From contig NZ_JAIEUL010000005.1 in assembly GCF_019599185.1 (NCBI RefSeq), positions 146,659 through 210,658 on the forward strand: a DNA stretch of 64,000 bases, read 5' to 3'. A model generated the notes under the pieces. The model was not told the DNA's origin and made no database searches. It saw nothing but the letters and a program-made list of their open reading frames with translations. Made by a program: the position numbers and the translations under genes. Positions 26,552 to 34,384 of this stretch are shown piece by piece. Position 1 is the stretch's first letter. Each line of letters begins with the position of its first letter. This DNA is from Cryobacterium inferilacus. GTDB taxonomy: Bacteria; Actinomycetota; Actinomycetes; Actinomycetales; Microbacteriaceae.

Positions 26552-28036
26552 CTAGCTGCGGGGCTTGGCCGGCTTCGTGGCCTTGGCCGCGTTCTTGTGC
26601 GGCAGCAGGGTGTTGGCCTCGTCCAGCGACATGCCGTTGGTCTCCGGCACCTTGGTGAGCACGAACAGGAACGACAGTCCGGCGAACAGGGCGTACATTC
26701 CGTAGGTGAGCGGTAGCGACCACGACGACATCGACGGGAATGTCACCGTGATCAGGAAGTTCGCCACCCACTGTGCGGCGGCGGCCAGGCCGAGGGCCTT
26801 GGCGCGGATGGAGTTCGGGAAGATCTCACCGAGCAGCACCCACACCACCGGGCCCCAGGAGGCGCCGAAGGAGATCACGAACACGTTCGCCGCGACGAGC
26901 GCGATCGGACCCCAGGCGCCCGGCAGGGTGAGTTCGCCGTCGATCGTGACCGACTGGCTGAACGCGACCGCCATGGTGGCCAGCGACACCGTCATGCCGA
27001 TGGAACCGCTGAGCAGGATCGGCCGGCGACCGATGCGGTCGACGAGGGCGATCGCCACCAGGGTGACCAGGATGTTCGTCACGGATGTGGCCACCGAGAT
27101 GGTCAGCGAGCTGGATTCCTCGAAGCCCACCGCGCTCCACAGGGTGGTCGAGTAGTAGAAGATCACGTTGATGCCCACGAACTGCTGGAACACCGACAGG
27201 ATGATGCCGACCCAGACGATGGGCTTGAGGCCGAAGACCGGGCCGCGCAGCGAGCCCGTGCGCTTGGCCGTGACGTCGTCCTCGATCGAGGCCTTCATGT
27301 CGCGCAGCTCGCGGTCCACGTCACCGTTCGGCCACACCCGGTGCAGCACCTCGCGGGCCTTCTCCTCCTTGCCGTGCAGCACCAGGAATCGCGGCGACTC
27401 GGGCAGCAGCAGGGCGATCACGGCGTAGACCACCGCCGGGATCACGGCGATCAGGAACATCCACCGCCAGGCCTCAAGGCCGAACCAGAACATCTCGCTG
27501 GCGCCGCCGGCCGATGCCGCGAACACGGCGTCGGAGAGCAGCGCCGCGAAGATACCGATGGTGATCGACAACTGCTGCAGCGAGCCGAGCCGGCCGCGCA
27601 TCTGCCGCGGCGAGATCTCGGCGATGTAGGCCGGCGCCACCACGGAGGCCAGTCCGATGCCGATGCCGCCGACCACCCGCCAGACGATCAGGTCGACGAC
27701 GCCGAAGGCGAGGCCGGAGCCGACGGAACTGGCGAAGAAGACGATCGCGCCGATGAGCATCACCGGGATCCGGCCGTACCGATCCGCAATCCGGCCGCCG
27801 AGGAACGCGCCGGACGCCGCGCCGAGCAGCGCACTGGCGACGGCGAAGCCGGTCACGGCCTCACTGAGGTCGAATTCGCCCTGGATCGCCTCGACCGCGC
27901 CGTTGATCACCGAGGAGTCGAACCCGAAGAGGAACCCGCCGAAGGCGCCGGCGATGGCCAGAGCGATCACCTTACGGTTCGTCGCGGGTGTATCCGCCGG
28001 CATCCGCTCTGCCGTGGACCCTGTCGTCTTACTCAT
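26552..28036 (-). CDS. MFS sugar porter (glucose/xylose-type)
   Basis: The 494-residue protein has 12 TM helices with sugar-porter signatures. GGRIADRYGR (loop 2-3), PESPRFLVLHGKEE (after TM6), QQFVGINVIFYYS (TM7) and DRIGRRPI (loop 8-9) are all present. It is a proton-sugar symporter candidate for glucose or xylose, or a related monosaccharide. A GGGGGAAATT stretch lies before ATG 28036, suggesting a conventional ribosome site. It is divergent from the DUF429 gene and convergent with RNase H (19-base gap). Confidence 0.9.
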   Translation of the reverse strand: MSKTTGSTAERMPADTPATNRKVIALAIAGAFGGFLFGFDSSVINGAVEAIQGEFDLSEAVTGFAVASALLGAASGAFLGGRIADRYGRIPVMLIGAIVFFASSVGSGLAFGVVDLIVWRVVGGIGIGLASVVAPAYIAEISPRQMRGRLGSLQQLSITIGIFAALLSDAVFAASAGGASEMFWFGLEAWRWMFLIAVIPAVVYAVIALLLPESPRFLVLHGKEEKAREVLHRVWPNGDVDRELRDMKASIEDDVTAKRTGSLRGPVFGLKPIVWVGIILSVFQQFVGINVIFYYSTTLWSAVGFEESSSLTISVATSVTNILVTLVAIALVDRIGRRPILLSGSIGMTVSLATMAVAFSQSVTIDGELTLPGAWGPIALVAANVFVISFGASWGPVVWVLLGEIFPNSIRAKALGLAAAAQWVANFLITVTFPSMSSWSLPLTYGMYALFAGLSFLFVLTKVPETNGMSLDEANTLLPHKNAAKATKPAKPRS

Positions 28037-28175
28037 CGCAATTTCCCCCGTATTCGCCGATGCCGTCTGGGCAACCTGAAAATCCTACGCCGGGTCGAGC
28101 GGGGTCTCACACCGCGCGGCCGGATTTCGCCCTGGGCATATCCCGGCCGGTCTTCACTGCTCGGCACCGGCATGG

Positions 28176-28181
28176 TAGCTA
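28176..28181 (+). promoter_or_regulatory. -10 element (TAGCTA) for the DUF429 gene
   Basis: TAGCTA ends 6 bases before ATG 28188. The last base differs from the usual T. Confidence 0.35.
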
Positions 28182-28187
28182 TGGACC

Positions 28188-29048
28188 ATGACACGATTCC
28201 TCGGGGTGGATCTGGCCTGGGCCGAGGGTACGGCGGCGAAACCGGCCAACGAGAGCGGTCTCGCCTGCATCGACCACACCGGCCGGGTCATCCACGCGGG
28301 CTGGGCGCGCGGAATCGACGAGGTCGTCGAGTGGGTGCAGGAGATGGTCGAGCCCGGCGCAGTCTTGGCCGTCGACGCGCCGCTGGTGGTGAACAACCCC
28401 ACCGGCATGCGTTACTGCGAACGGGAGACCGGTTCCCGGTACGGTCGCTGGCACGTGTCGGCGAACGCCTCCAACCGGGCGTTGGCACGGCTCGGCGGGG
28501 TCACCCTGCGCTGTCGGCTCGAGAGGCTCGGCTGGGCCTATACCGATGGGCTGACTCCGGTCGCGGCCGGCACGGCGAGCTTCTTCGAGTGTTACCCGTA
28601 CACCACCCTGGTGGGGGCGGCGGAGTTCGGCTACGACGACAAACGGCCACGCTACAAGCGGATGGGCACCGCGCTGCCGATCGGGGAACGCCGGGCCGCT
28701 CGGGCGCTGGTCTGCGACGATCTCATCCAGCGGATGTGGCGTCTGGCCGACGCCTCTCCCCCGCTCAATCTCGACACCTTCGAGGTAACCGACCGGTTGG
28801 TCACCGAGCCGACGCCCCTGACCGATGTGGCGTACAAGCACCGTGAAGATCTCATCGATGCGCTGCTCTCGGCCTGGACCGCCTCGCTCTGGCACCGTTT
28901 CGGCATTCTACGCAGCCAGGTGCTCGGCGCGGCCGACCCCCTCGTCGTCGACGGCCGGCGGGGCACGATCATCGCCCCGGCCCGCCCCGAACAGCGACGC
29001 GTCGTTCTCAGTGCACCGGCAGCCAACGCCCCTTCACCCGTTCGGTGA
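28188..29048 (+). CDS. DUF429 family protein
   Basis: The 286-residue protein matches DUF429 in its N-terminal FLGVDLAWAEG, central AVDAPLVVNN, the FFECYPYTTLV strand and the C-terminal HREDLIDALLSAWTAS. DUF429 resembles RNase H-fold nucleases/hydrolases (Asp-rich GVDLAW and AVDAP pattern) but is uncharacterised. It overlaps the next, oppositely oriented gene by 41 bases at the 3-prime end. Confidence 0.82.
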   Translation: MTRFLGVDLAWAEGTAAKPANESGLACIDHTGRVIHAGWARGIDEVVEWVQEMVEPGAVLAVDAPLVVNNPTGMRYCERETGSRYGRWHVSANASNRALARLGGVTLRCRLERLGWAYTDGLTPVAAGTASFFECYPYTTLVGAAEFGYDDKRPRYKRMGTALPIGERRAARALVCDDLIQRMWRLADASPPLNLDTFEVTDRLVTEPTPLTDVAYKHREDLIDALLSAWTASLWHRFGILRSQVLGAADPLVVDGRRGTIIAPARPEQRRVVLSAPAANAPSPVR

Positions 29049-29298
29049 CCAGCCAGCTCACCGGAACAGCCACCAGTCGGGTCTGTGCCACGACGTGATC
29101 GGCGATGGCCAGGGCGACAGCGCCGTCATCGGCGGTGAAACGCACCGTGGCGCGCGCCGACCCGGCCACCACGGCCAGGTCCGAGGCCTCCACGGTGGTG
29201 CGCTCGGCGGCCGCGGTGGCGGCGGCCGGAAGCACGGCATCCGGTCGCACCCCGGGCTGGAGGGCACCGATGATCATGGTGACGCGGTAGGACGGCAT
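29008..29298 (-). CDS. Small protein of unknown function
   Basis: The 96-residue product begins MPSYRVTM and has an alternating strand/helix pattern with an Ala-rich centre and a TRLVAVPVSWLVTERVKGRW end. No family was recognised. A minus-strand TACGCT ends 6 bases before this ATG. The frame continues upstream to 29379, which would make it longer, but the promoter position and composition favour 29298. Its last 41 bases overlap the DUF429 gene tail to tail. Confidence 0.6.
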   Translation of the reverse strand: MPSYRVTMIIGALQPGVRPDAVLPAAATAAAERTTVEASDLAVVAGSARATVRFTADDGAVALAIADHVVAQTRLVAVPVSWLVTERVKGRWLPVH

Positions 29299-29304
29299 GC
29301 GACC

Positions 29305-29310
29305 AGCGTA
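29305..29310 (-). promoter_or_regulatory. -10 element (TACGCT) for the 96-residue gene
   Basis: On the minus strand TACGCT ends 6 bases before the ATG at 29298. Confidence 0.4.
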
Positions 29311-29408
29311 CGGGCCGGCCGGCTCTGCCCTGTCGGTCGGGGCGTTTCCGGGGTCTACTGGGCACGGGGCACCGCGCACGGGCTCATGCGCATGGAATGG
29401 AGGAAACC

Positions 29409-29813
29409 ATGGTCTGGCGGGTCGTTTTGCTGGTTGTCGAGGGGTTCCTCGGGGTCACTGCGGTCGCCGGTGGCGCCGCCCTCACCCTGGGGCCGCAGCT
29501 CGGGTCGGCCGGCATTGTTCCGCCGCTGGAGTACCTCGAGGGTTCACCGTTCGATTCCTACCTGGTGCCGGGGCTCATCCTGCTGCTCGTCGTCGGCGGC
29601 ACCCAACTGCTCGCGTTCGGGCTGCTGCTCCGGCGCTCAGGTCTCGCTCCTGCCGCCGCCGGTGTGGCCGGTTCTGGGCTGCTGATCTGGGTGTTCGTGC
29701 AGATGGTGATCATCCCGTTCAGCCCACTGCAGGCGGTCTACTTCGGCGGAGGGCTGGCCGAACTGGTGCTCGCACTCCTGCTGCTGGACGTGCTGCACCC
29801 GCGCCGCCCGTAG
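29409..29813 (+). CDS. Four-TM membrane protein, function unknown
   Basis: The 134-residue protein is almost wholly hydrophobic, with four TM segments and a GGAAL...EYLEGSPFDSYLVPG loop between the first two. GGAGG at 29399-29404 lies 5 bases before ATG 29409, which decides this start over ATG 29397. It ends 5 bases from the convergent VOC gene. No family function is known to me. Confidence 0.75.
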   Translation: MVWRVVLLVVEGFLGVTAVAGGAALTLGPQLGSAGIVPPLEYLEGSPFDSYLVPGLILLLVVGGTQLLAFGLLLRRSGLAPAAAGVAGSGLLIWVFVQMVIIPFSPLQAVYFGGGLAELVLALLLLDVLHPRRP

Positions 29814-29818
29814 CCGGG

Positions 29819-30190
29819 CTACTCCGGCGGCGGCAGCTGCTGCAGCGCCCAGGTGTTGCCGTCGGGGTCGGCGAAGTACACGAATCGGCCCCAATCCTGC
29901 TCGTCGACCGGGCTGGCGTCGACTCCGGCTTCCACCAGGTGGGCGCGCGCGGCATCCGCATCGGCGACGACCATCTGCACGGCGCGCATCGAGCCAGGCG
30001 CCATCTCGGACATGCCGTCGCCGATCAGGACCGAACAGGCCGAGCCAGGCGGGGTGAGCTGGATGAACCGCATCGTGTCGCTCAGCCGGATGTCGTAGTC
30101 GTCGTGGAAGCCGACCTGATCGACATAGAAGGACTTGGCCCTGTCGACATCGGTGACCGGGAGGGGGATGAGTTCGATCTTCATATCCAT
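29819..30190 (-). CDS. VOC (glyoxalase/bleomycin-resistance fold) protein
   Basis: The 123-residue protein has the paired beta-alpha-beta-beta-beta modules of the VOC superfamily. It begins IELIPLPVTDVDRAKSFYVDQVGF and ends FADPDGNTWALQQLP. Such proteins are metal-dependent lyases, isomerases or drug-binding proteins; the ligand is unknown here. GGAGG precedes ATG 30190 by 5 bases, deciding the start. Confidence 0.87.
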   Translation of the reverse strand: MDMKIELIPLPVTDVDRAKSFYVDQVGFHDDYDIRLSDTMRFIQLTPPGSACSVLIGDGMSEMAPGSMRAVQMVVADADAARAHLVEAGVDASPVDEQDWGRFVYFADPDGNTWALQQLPPPE

Positions 30191-30312
30191 GTCTGCCTCC
30201 GGCATTCGTCTCGGTTCTGCGCTTCTGCCCCGGAGCCTACGTCCGGTCGGGTGTCGTGGCTACGGGCGGATGTTCGGGGCCGACACCCAGCCAGCCGCAC
30301 CGCGTCCTCGAT

Positions 30313-30318
30313 TAGGGT
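30313..30318 (+). promoter_or_regulatory. -10 element (TAGGGT) for the MpaB-like gene
   Basis: TAGGGT ends 7 bases before ATG 30326, the same arrangement as before GTG 1970. Confidence 0.5.
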
Positions 30319-30325
30319 TCGAAGA

Positions 30326-31258
30326 ATGAGCAGCGCCAGAGACAACAGGGTTGTGGCCGGATTCGTGAACAGCTGGCGATCGCACCTGCTGGTTACCCTG
30401 TCGGGCAACGACGAGGGCCGCCCGGCCTGGGTGGGCACGATGGAGCAGGGCGACGACGCCGGCTATTTCGGGCCGGGGTCGGCGGCCTGGGCCGTGCACG
30501 GCGGCATGGCCACGATGGTCGCCGGCATTCGCGCGCTGCTGATGCAGACCCTGCACCCGGGTGCGATGGCGGGGGTGCACGACTGGTCGAGGTACCGGGA
30601 GGACCCGCTCGGCCGGCTCAGCGGCACCATCCAGTGGCTGGTCACGGTGACGTTCGCCGCCACCGAGCAGGCCGCGCACGAGTCCAGTCGGGTGGGCCGT
30701 TTCCACGACAGGGTGGCGGGCAGCTACGTCGATGCCCGCGGCGTCGAACGAGCGTACTCGGCCGGTGACCCCGAGTTGCTCTCCTGGGTGCACGTGGTGT
30801 TCACGGATGCCTTCCTCGCCAGCCACACGACCTGGGGCGGGCCCATCCCCGGCGGCGCCGACCGGTACGTGCGCGAGTGGGCCACGGCCGGCGAACTCAT
30901 CGGCGTGCAGAACCCGCCCCGGTCGAACGCCGAGCTGGCCGCGCAACTCAGGGCGTTCTCCGACGCCGGTGTGCTCATGGGCGGCGAGCGGGTGGCGGAG
31001 GCCGTGCGGTTCATCCGCAAGCCGCCGCTGCGCCGCGGCATGATGCCGTTTTACCGCATCATGTTCGCCGGTGCCGTGGCGACGATCCCCGTCGAATACC
31101 GGCGGATGCTGGGCCTGCGCCGCAGCCCCCTACCCGTGGTCTGGGCCACCGGCGCCGTTCTCCGGCTGGTGCGCCTGCTGCTCGGCGCCTCCTCCACCTC
31201 CGAGGACGCCGCCCGCGCCCGGATCAACCGCCTCCATGCGCCCGGTTCGGTGGCATAA
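30326..31258 (+). CDS. MpaB/DUF2236 family oxygenase-like protein
   Basis: The 310-residue helical protein matches DUF2236 (latex-clearing/MpaB-like). It has GPGSAAWAVHG, LLMQTLHPGAMAGVHDWS, the WVHVVFTDAFL helix and the final helical segment. In studied relatives a b-type haem is held by histidines in these helices; conserved His residues are present in QTLHPGAMAGVHD and LLSWVHV. The substrate is unknown. Its TAA stop falls inside the left arm of a long inverted repeat (31253-31332), so the gene end is structured. Confidence 0.85.
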   Translation: MSSARDNRVVAGFVNSWRSHLLVTLSGNDEGRPAWVGTMEQGDDAGYFGPGSAAWAVHGGMATMVAGIRALLMQTLHPGAMAGVHDWSRYREDPLGRLSGTIQWLVTVTFAATEQAAHESSRVGRFHDRVAGSYVDARGVERAYSAGDPELLSWVHVVFTDAFLASHTTWGGPIPGGADRYVREWATAGELIGVQNPPRSNAELAAQLRAFSDAGVLMGGERVAEAVRFIRKPPLRRGMMPFYRIMFAGAVATIPVEYRRMLGLRRSPLPVVWATGAVLRLVRLLLGASSTSEDAARARINRLHAPGSVA

Positions 31259-31332
31259 CTCCTGCAATTTTTCTGAAACCGGCTGATTCAGACCGGAAAC
31301 GGGCATCCGGAGCAGAATTGCAGGAGTTATGC
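31253..31332. repeat. 17-base perfect inverted repeat with structured 46-base centre
   Basis: Arms 31253-31269 and 31316-31332 (GCATAACTCCTGCAATT and its complement) match at all 17 positions. The pairing can continue inward with CTG/CAG and CCGG/CCGG. It spans the stop of the MpaB-like gene and ends 22 bases before the SulP -10 element. It may act as a terminator or be a mobile palindrome. Confidence 0.9.
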
Positions 31333-31353
31333 GCGTGGTGCACCGGCGCCGAT

Positions 31354-31359
31354 TACAGT
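31354..31359 (+). promoter_or_regulatory. -10 element (TACAGT) for the SulP transporter gene
   Basis: TACAGT ends 6 bases before GTG 31366 and supports that start. Confidence 0.5.
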
Positions 31360-31365
31360 TGCACG

Positions 31366-32859
31366 GTGCCCCAACGACCCGACACCGCTCTCCCCACCAC
31401 TCCGCCGACGGTGCGTGCCACCCTGCGCCATCCGAAGGCGCTCAGCGTGGAGGTGCTCGCCGGAGTGGTCACCACCCTGGCGCTGATCCCCGAGGTGATC
31501 TCGTTCTCGATCATTGCCGGCGTCGACCCCAAGGTGAGCCTGATCGCCTCCGTGGTGTTGGCCATCTCGATGTCATTCCTCGGCGGCCGATCCGCCATGA
31601 TCACCGCGGCCGCCGGCGCCGTGGCGCTCGTGGTGGCGCCGCTCGTGAAGGACCACGGGGTGGAGTACCTGCTGCCCGCGGTGCTGCTGGCCGGGCTCGT
31701 GCAGATCCTCTTCGGCGTGACCGGTCTGGCCCGGCTGATGCGGTTCATCCCCCGGTCCGTCATGATCGGCTTCGTCAACGCGCTGGGCATCCTGATCTTC
31801 GTCGCCCAGGTGCCGCACCTGATCGACGTACCGTGGCTGGTCTACCCGCTGTTCGCCCTCACCATCCTGATCGTGCTGGTGCTGCCGCGCTTCACCAGGG
31901 TGGTGCCAGCCCCGCTGGTGGCCATCGTGGTGGTCACCGCGATCGCGATGGTCTGGCACCTGGCCGTGCCCACCGTCGGTGACCAGGGCGATGTGTCCGG
32001 CGGCCTACCCGGCATCACCCCTCTGCTCGTGCCGCTGAATCTGGAAACCCTGCAGATCATCTGGCCCACTGCGCTGAGCGTGGCCTTCGTGGGCCTGGTG
32101 GAGACCCTGCTCACCGCCAAACTCGTCGACGACATCACCGACACCCGCTCGCCCAAGGGCCGCGAGGCGTGGGCGCTGGGCGTCGCGAACATGCTCGCGG
32201 GGCTCTACGGCGGCATCGCCGGCTGCGCGATGATCGGCCAGACGGTCGTGAACGTCAAGCTCGGCCGGGCCCGCACCCGCATCTCCACGTTCGTGGCGGG
32301 GGTCTTCCTGCTACTGCTGGTCACCGGGCTCAGCGGCCTGATGGAGCAGATTCCGATGGTGGCTCTGGCCGCGGTGATGATGGTCGTGGCCGTCACCACC
32401 GTCAACTGGCACAGCGTGCGCCCGGCGACCCTGCGACGGATGCCCGTGCCGGAGACCATGGTGATGGTCACCACGGTGATCGTGGTCGTGGTCACCCACA
32501 ACCTGGCCATCGGGATCGGTGCCGGCGTCGTGCTGGCGATGGTGCTGTTCGCCCGGCGGGTGGCGCATGTCGTGCGGGTGGACCGGGTACTCGCCGACGA
32601 CGGGCAGTCGGTGCGTTACACCGTGAGCGGGCCGCTGTTCTTCGGCAGCAGCAACGACCTGGTCGAGCAGTTCTCCTACGGGGCAGACCCCGCCGTGGTC
32701 GACGTCGACCTGGCCCAGGCGCAGATCTGGGATGCCTCCACCGTCGCCGTGCTCGACTCGGTGGAGACCAAGTACCGCCAGCACGGTGCCACGGTCAGCT
32801 TCCACGGCCTCGACGAACGCAGCCAGGCCATGCACGGCAAGCTGACCGGGCAGCTCTAG
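31366..32859 (+). CDS. SulP family anion transporter with STAS domain
   Basis: The 497-residue protein has 10-12 TM segments. SulP features include LALIPEVISFSIIAGVDP near the N-terminus and the GGIAGCAMIGQTVVNVKLG segment. A C-terminal cytosolic STAS domain occupies about 415-497 (VSGPLFFGSSNDL and DVDLAQAQIWDAST). SulP proteins carry sulfate, bicarbonate or other anions; the substrate is not assigned. GTG 31366 is chosen because of the TACAGT hexamer 6 bases upstream. A GC hairpin follows the gene. Confidence 0.9.
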   Translation: MPQRPDTALPTTPPTVRATLRHPKALSVEVLAGVVTTLALIPEVISFSIIAGVDPKVSLIASVVLAISMSFLGGRSAMITAAAGAVALVVAPLVKDHGVEYLLPAVLLAGLVQILFGVTGLARLMRFIPRSVMIGFVNALGILIFVAQVPHLIDVPWLVYPLFALTILIVLVLPRFTRVVPAPLVAIVVVTAIAMVWHLAVPTVGDQGDVSGGLPGITPLLVPLNLETLQIIWPTALSVAFVGLVETLLTAKLVDDITDTRSPKGREAWALGVANMLAGLYGGIAGCAMIGQTVVNVKLGRARTRISTFVAGVFLLLLVTGLSGLMEQIPMVALAAVMMVVAVTTVNWHSVRPATLRRMPVPETMVMVTTVIVVVVTHNLAIGIGAGVVLAMVLFARRVAHVVRVDRVLADDGQSVRYTVSGPLFFGSSNDLVEQFSYGADPAVVDVDLAQAQIWDASTVAVLDSVETKYRQHGATVSFHGLDERSQAMHGKLTGQL

Positions 32860-32874
32860 CTCGCCCGCCCAACG

Positions 32875-32908
32875 CCCGGCGGCACGAGTTCGTACACGTG
32901 CCGCCGGG
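32875..32908. terminator. GC-rich bidirectional hairpin between convergent genes
   Basis: Perfect 12-base arms (32875-32886 and 32897-32908) close a 10-base loop between the SulP and M18 genes. There is no T-run. Confidence 0.6.
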
Positions 32909-32968
32909 ACGAACACGTGCCACGAGCGCAAGCCGGTGCCCGCGCGGCTCGCAGGCCGCGAGCAGCCG

Positions 32969-34276
32969 CTACGCCCCGGCGAAGAACTCCGTGATCGCCG
33001 CGGAGAGCGCGAACGGGTCATTCACGTGCGCGAGCTCCCGGGCCGAGTGCATCGACAGCAGCGGAATGCCCACATCCACGGTGCGGATGCCCAGCCGGGT
33101 CGCCGTGAGCGGACCGATGGTGGAGCCGCAGGGGATGGTGTTGTTCGACACGAACTCCTGGAACGGCACCCCGGCCGCGGCACTGCAGCGAGCCCAGAGG
33201 GCCGCGCCGGCCGCATCCGTGGCGTAGCGCTGGTTGCCGTTGATCTTGAGCAACGGACCGCTGCCGGCCACCGGCCAGTTGGCCGGATCATGCCGCTCGG
33301 GGTAGTTGGGGTGCACGGAGTGGCCGGCGTCGGCGGAGACGCACCAGGAGTCGGCGTAGGCGCGCAGGCGCTCGGACACGGTGGCGCCGAGGTCGTCGCC
33401 GATGCGGCTGAGCACGTCGTCGAGCATCGGGCCGCTCGCGCCAGACCGGGACTGCGAGCCGAGCTCCTCGTGGTCGAACGCGGCGAGCACGCTGATGGTC
33501 TCCTCGTCATCGGAGACCGTGAGCAGCGCCATCAGGCCGGCGTACACCGACGAGAGGTTGTCCATCCGGCCAGCGGCGAAGAGCTCGTCGTTCAGACCGA
33601 ACCGGGCGGGCGGGTTGGTGTCGGCGGTGAGGATGTCGTAGCCGGCGACGTCCTCGCCGGCGATCCCGGCGAGCGCGGCCAGATGCCCCACCAGGTCGGC
33701 CTGACGGATGTCGCCCACCCCGAAGACCGGGTTGAGGTGCCGTTGCCGGTCCAGGCTGAGCGCCTCGTTCGCGGTGCGGTCCAGGTGCACGGCCAGCTGG
33801 GGGATGCGCAGGAACGGTCCGGTGCGTACCAGGTGTTCCGTGCCGTCGGTGGTGACCAGGCGCCCGGCCAGCTCGAGCTCGCGGTCGAGCCAGGAGTTCG
33901 CCAGCGGCCCGCCGTACACCTCGACGCCGGCCTGCAGCCATCCGGCCGACCCGGTGGTGGGCTGGGGCTTGAGCTTGAATCCCGGTGAGTCGGTGTGCGC
34001 GCCCAGGATGCGGAACGGCGTGGCCGCCTGCGCCCCGGCCGGCTGCACCCAGGCGATGACCGCACCGTCGCGCACCACGTAGTGGCGGCCGGCGCTGGCG
34101 GCCGCCGCCCTGGGCAGTGCCGGCGTCGACGGCACCGACCAGTCCGCGGTCTCGTCCCGGCGTTCGAAGCCGGCCTCGTCGAGACGACGGGCCGTTTCGG
34201 CGGCCGCGTGGTACGACGACGGCGACGCGGAGATGAACCTGGCGAAATCGTCGATGTATGCCGAGAGAGAAGTCAT
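32969..34276 (-). CDS. M18 family aminopeptidase
   Basis: The 435-residue enzyme is a di-zinc aspartyl-type aminopeptidase (PepC/ApeB-like). Metal and catalytic segments are visible: GAHTDSPGFKLKP, GRMDNLSSVYA, FDHEELGSQS, ADAGHSVHPNYPERHD and MHSARELA. It removes N-terminal residues from peptides in the cytosol. ATG 34276 is chosen (MTSLSAYIDDF); ATG 34288 is 12 bases upstream in frame and cannot be excluded. The gene is divergent from the GH65 gene and convergent with SulP. Confidence 0.93.
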   Translation of the reverse strand: MTSLSAYIDDFARFISASPSSYHAAAETARRLDEAGFERRDETADWSVPSTPALPRAAAASAGRHYVVRDGAVIAWVQPAGAQAATPFRILGAHTDSPGFKLKPQPTTGSAGWLQAGVEVYGGPLANSWLDRELELAGRLVTTDGTEHLVRTGPFLRIPQLAVHLDRTANEALSLDRQRHLNPVFGVGDIRQADLVGHLAALAGIAGEDVAGYDILTADTNPPARFGLNDELFAAGRMDNLSSVYAGLMALLTVSDDEETISVLAAFDHEELGSQSRSGASGPMLDDVLSRIGDDLGATVSERLRAYADSWCVSADAGHSVHPNYPERHDPANWPVAGSGPLLKINGNQRYATDAAGAALWARCSAAAGVPFQEFVSNNTIPCGSTIGPLTATRLGIRTVDVGIPLLSMHSARELAHVNDPFALSAAITEFFAGA

Positions 34277-34384
34277 GGTTCCATCCAACCACCCGCCTCT
34301 CCGGCTCGACCACGCACCGCCCTCGACAGAGCAGGCAAGCGGTGCGACTCTCAGGATGCGTCAGGTAACGACGAGGAGGCATCC

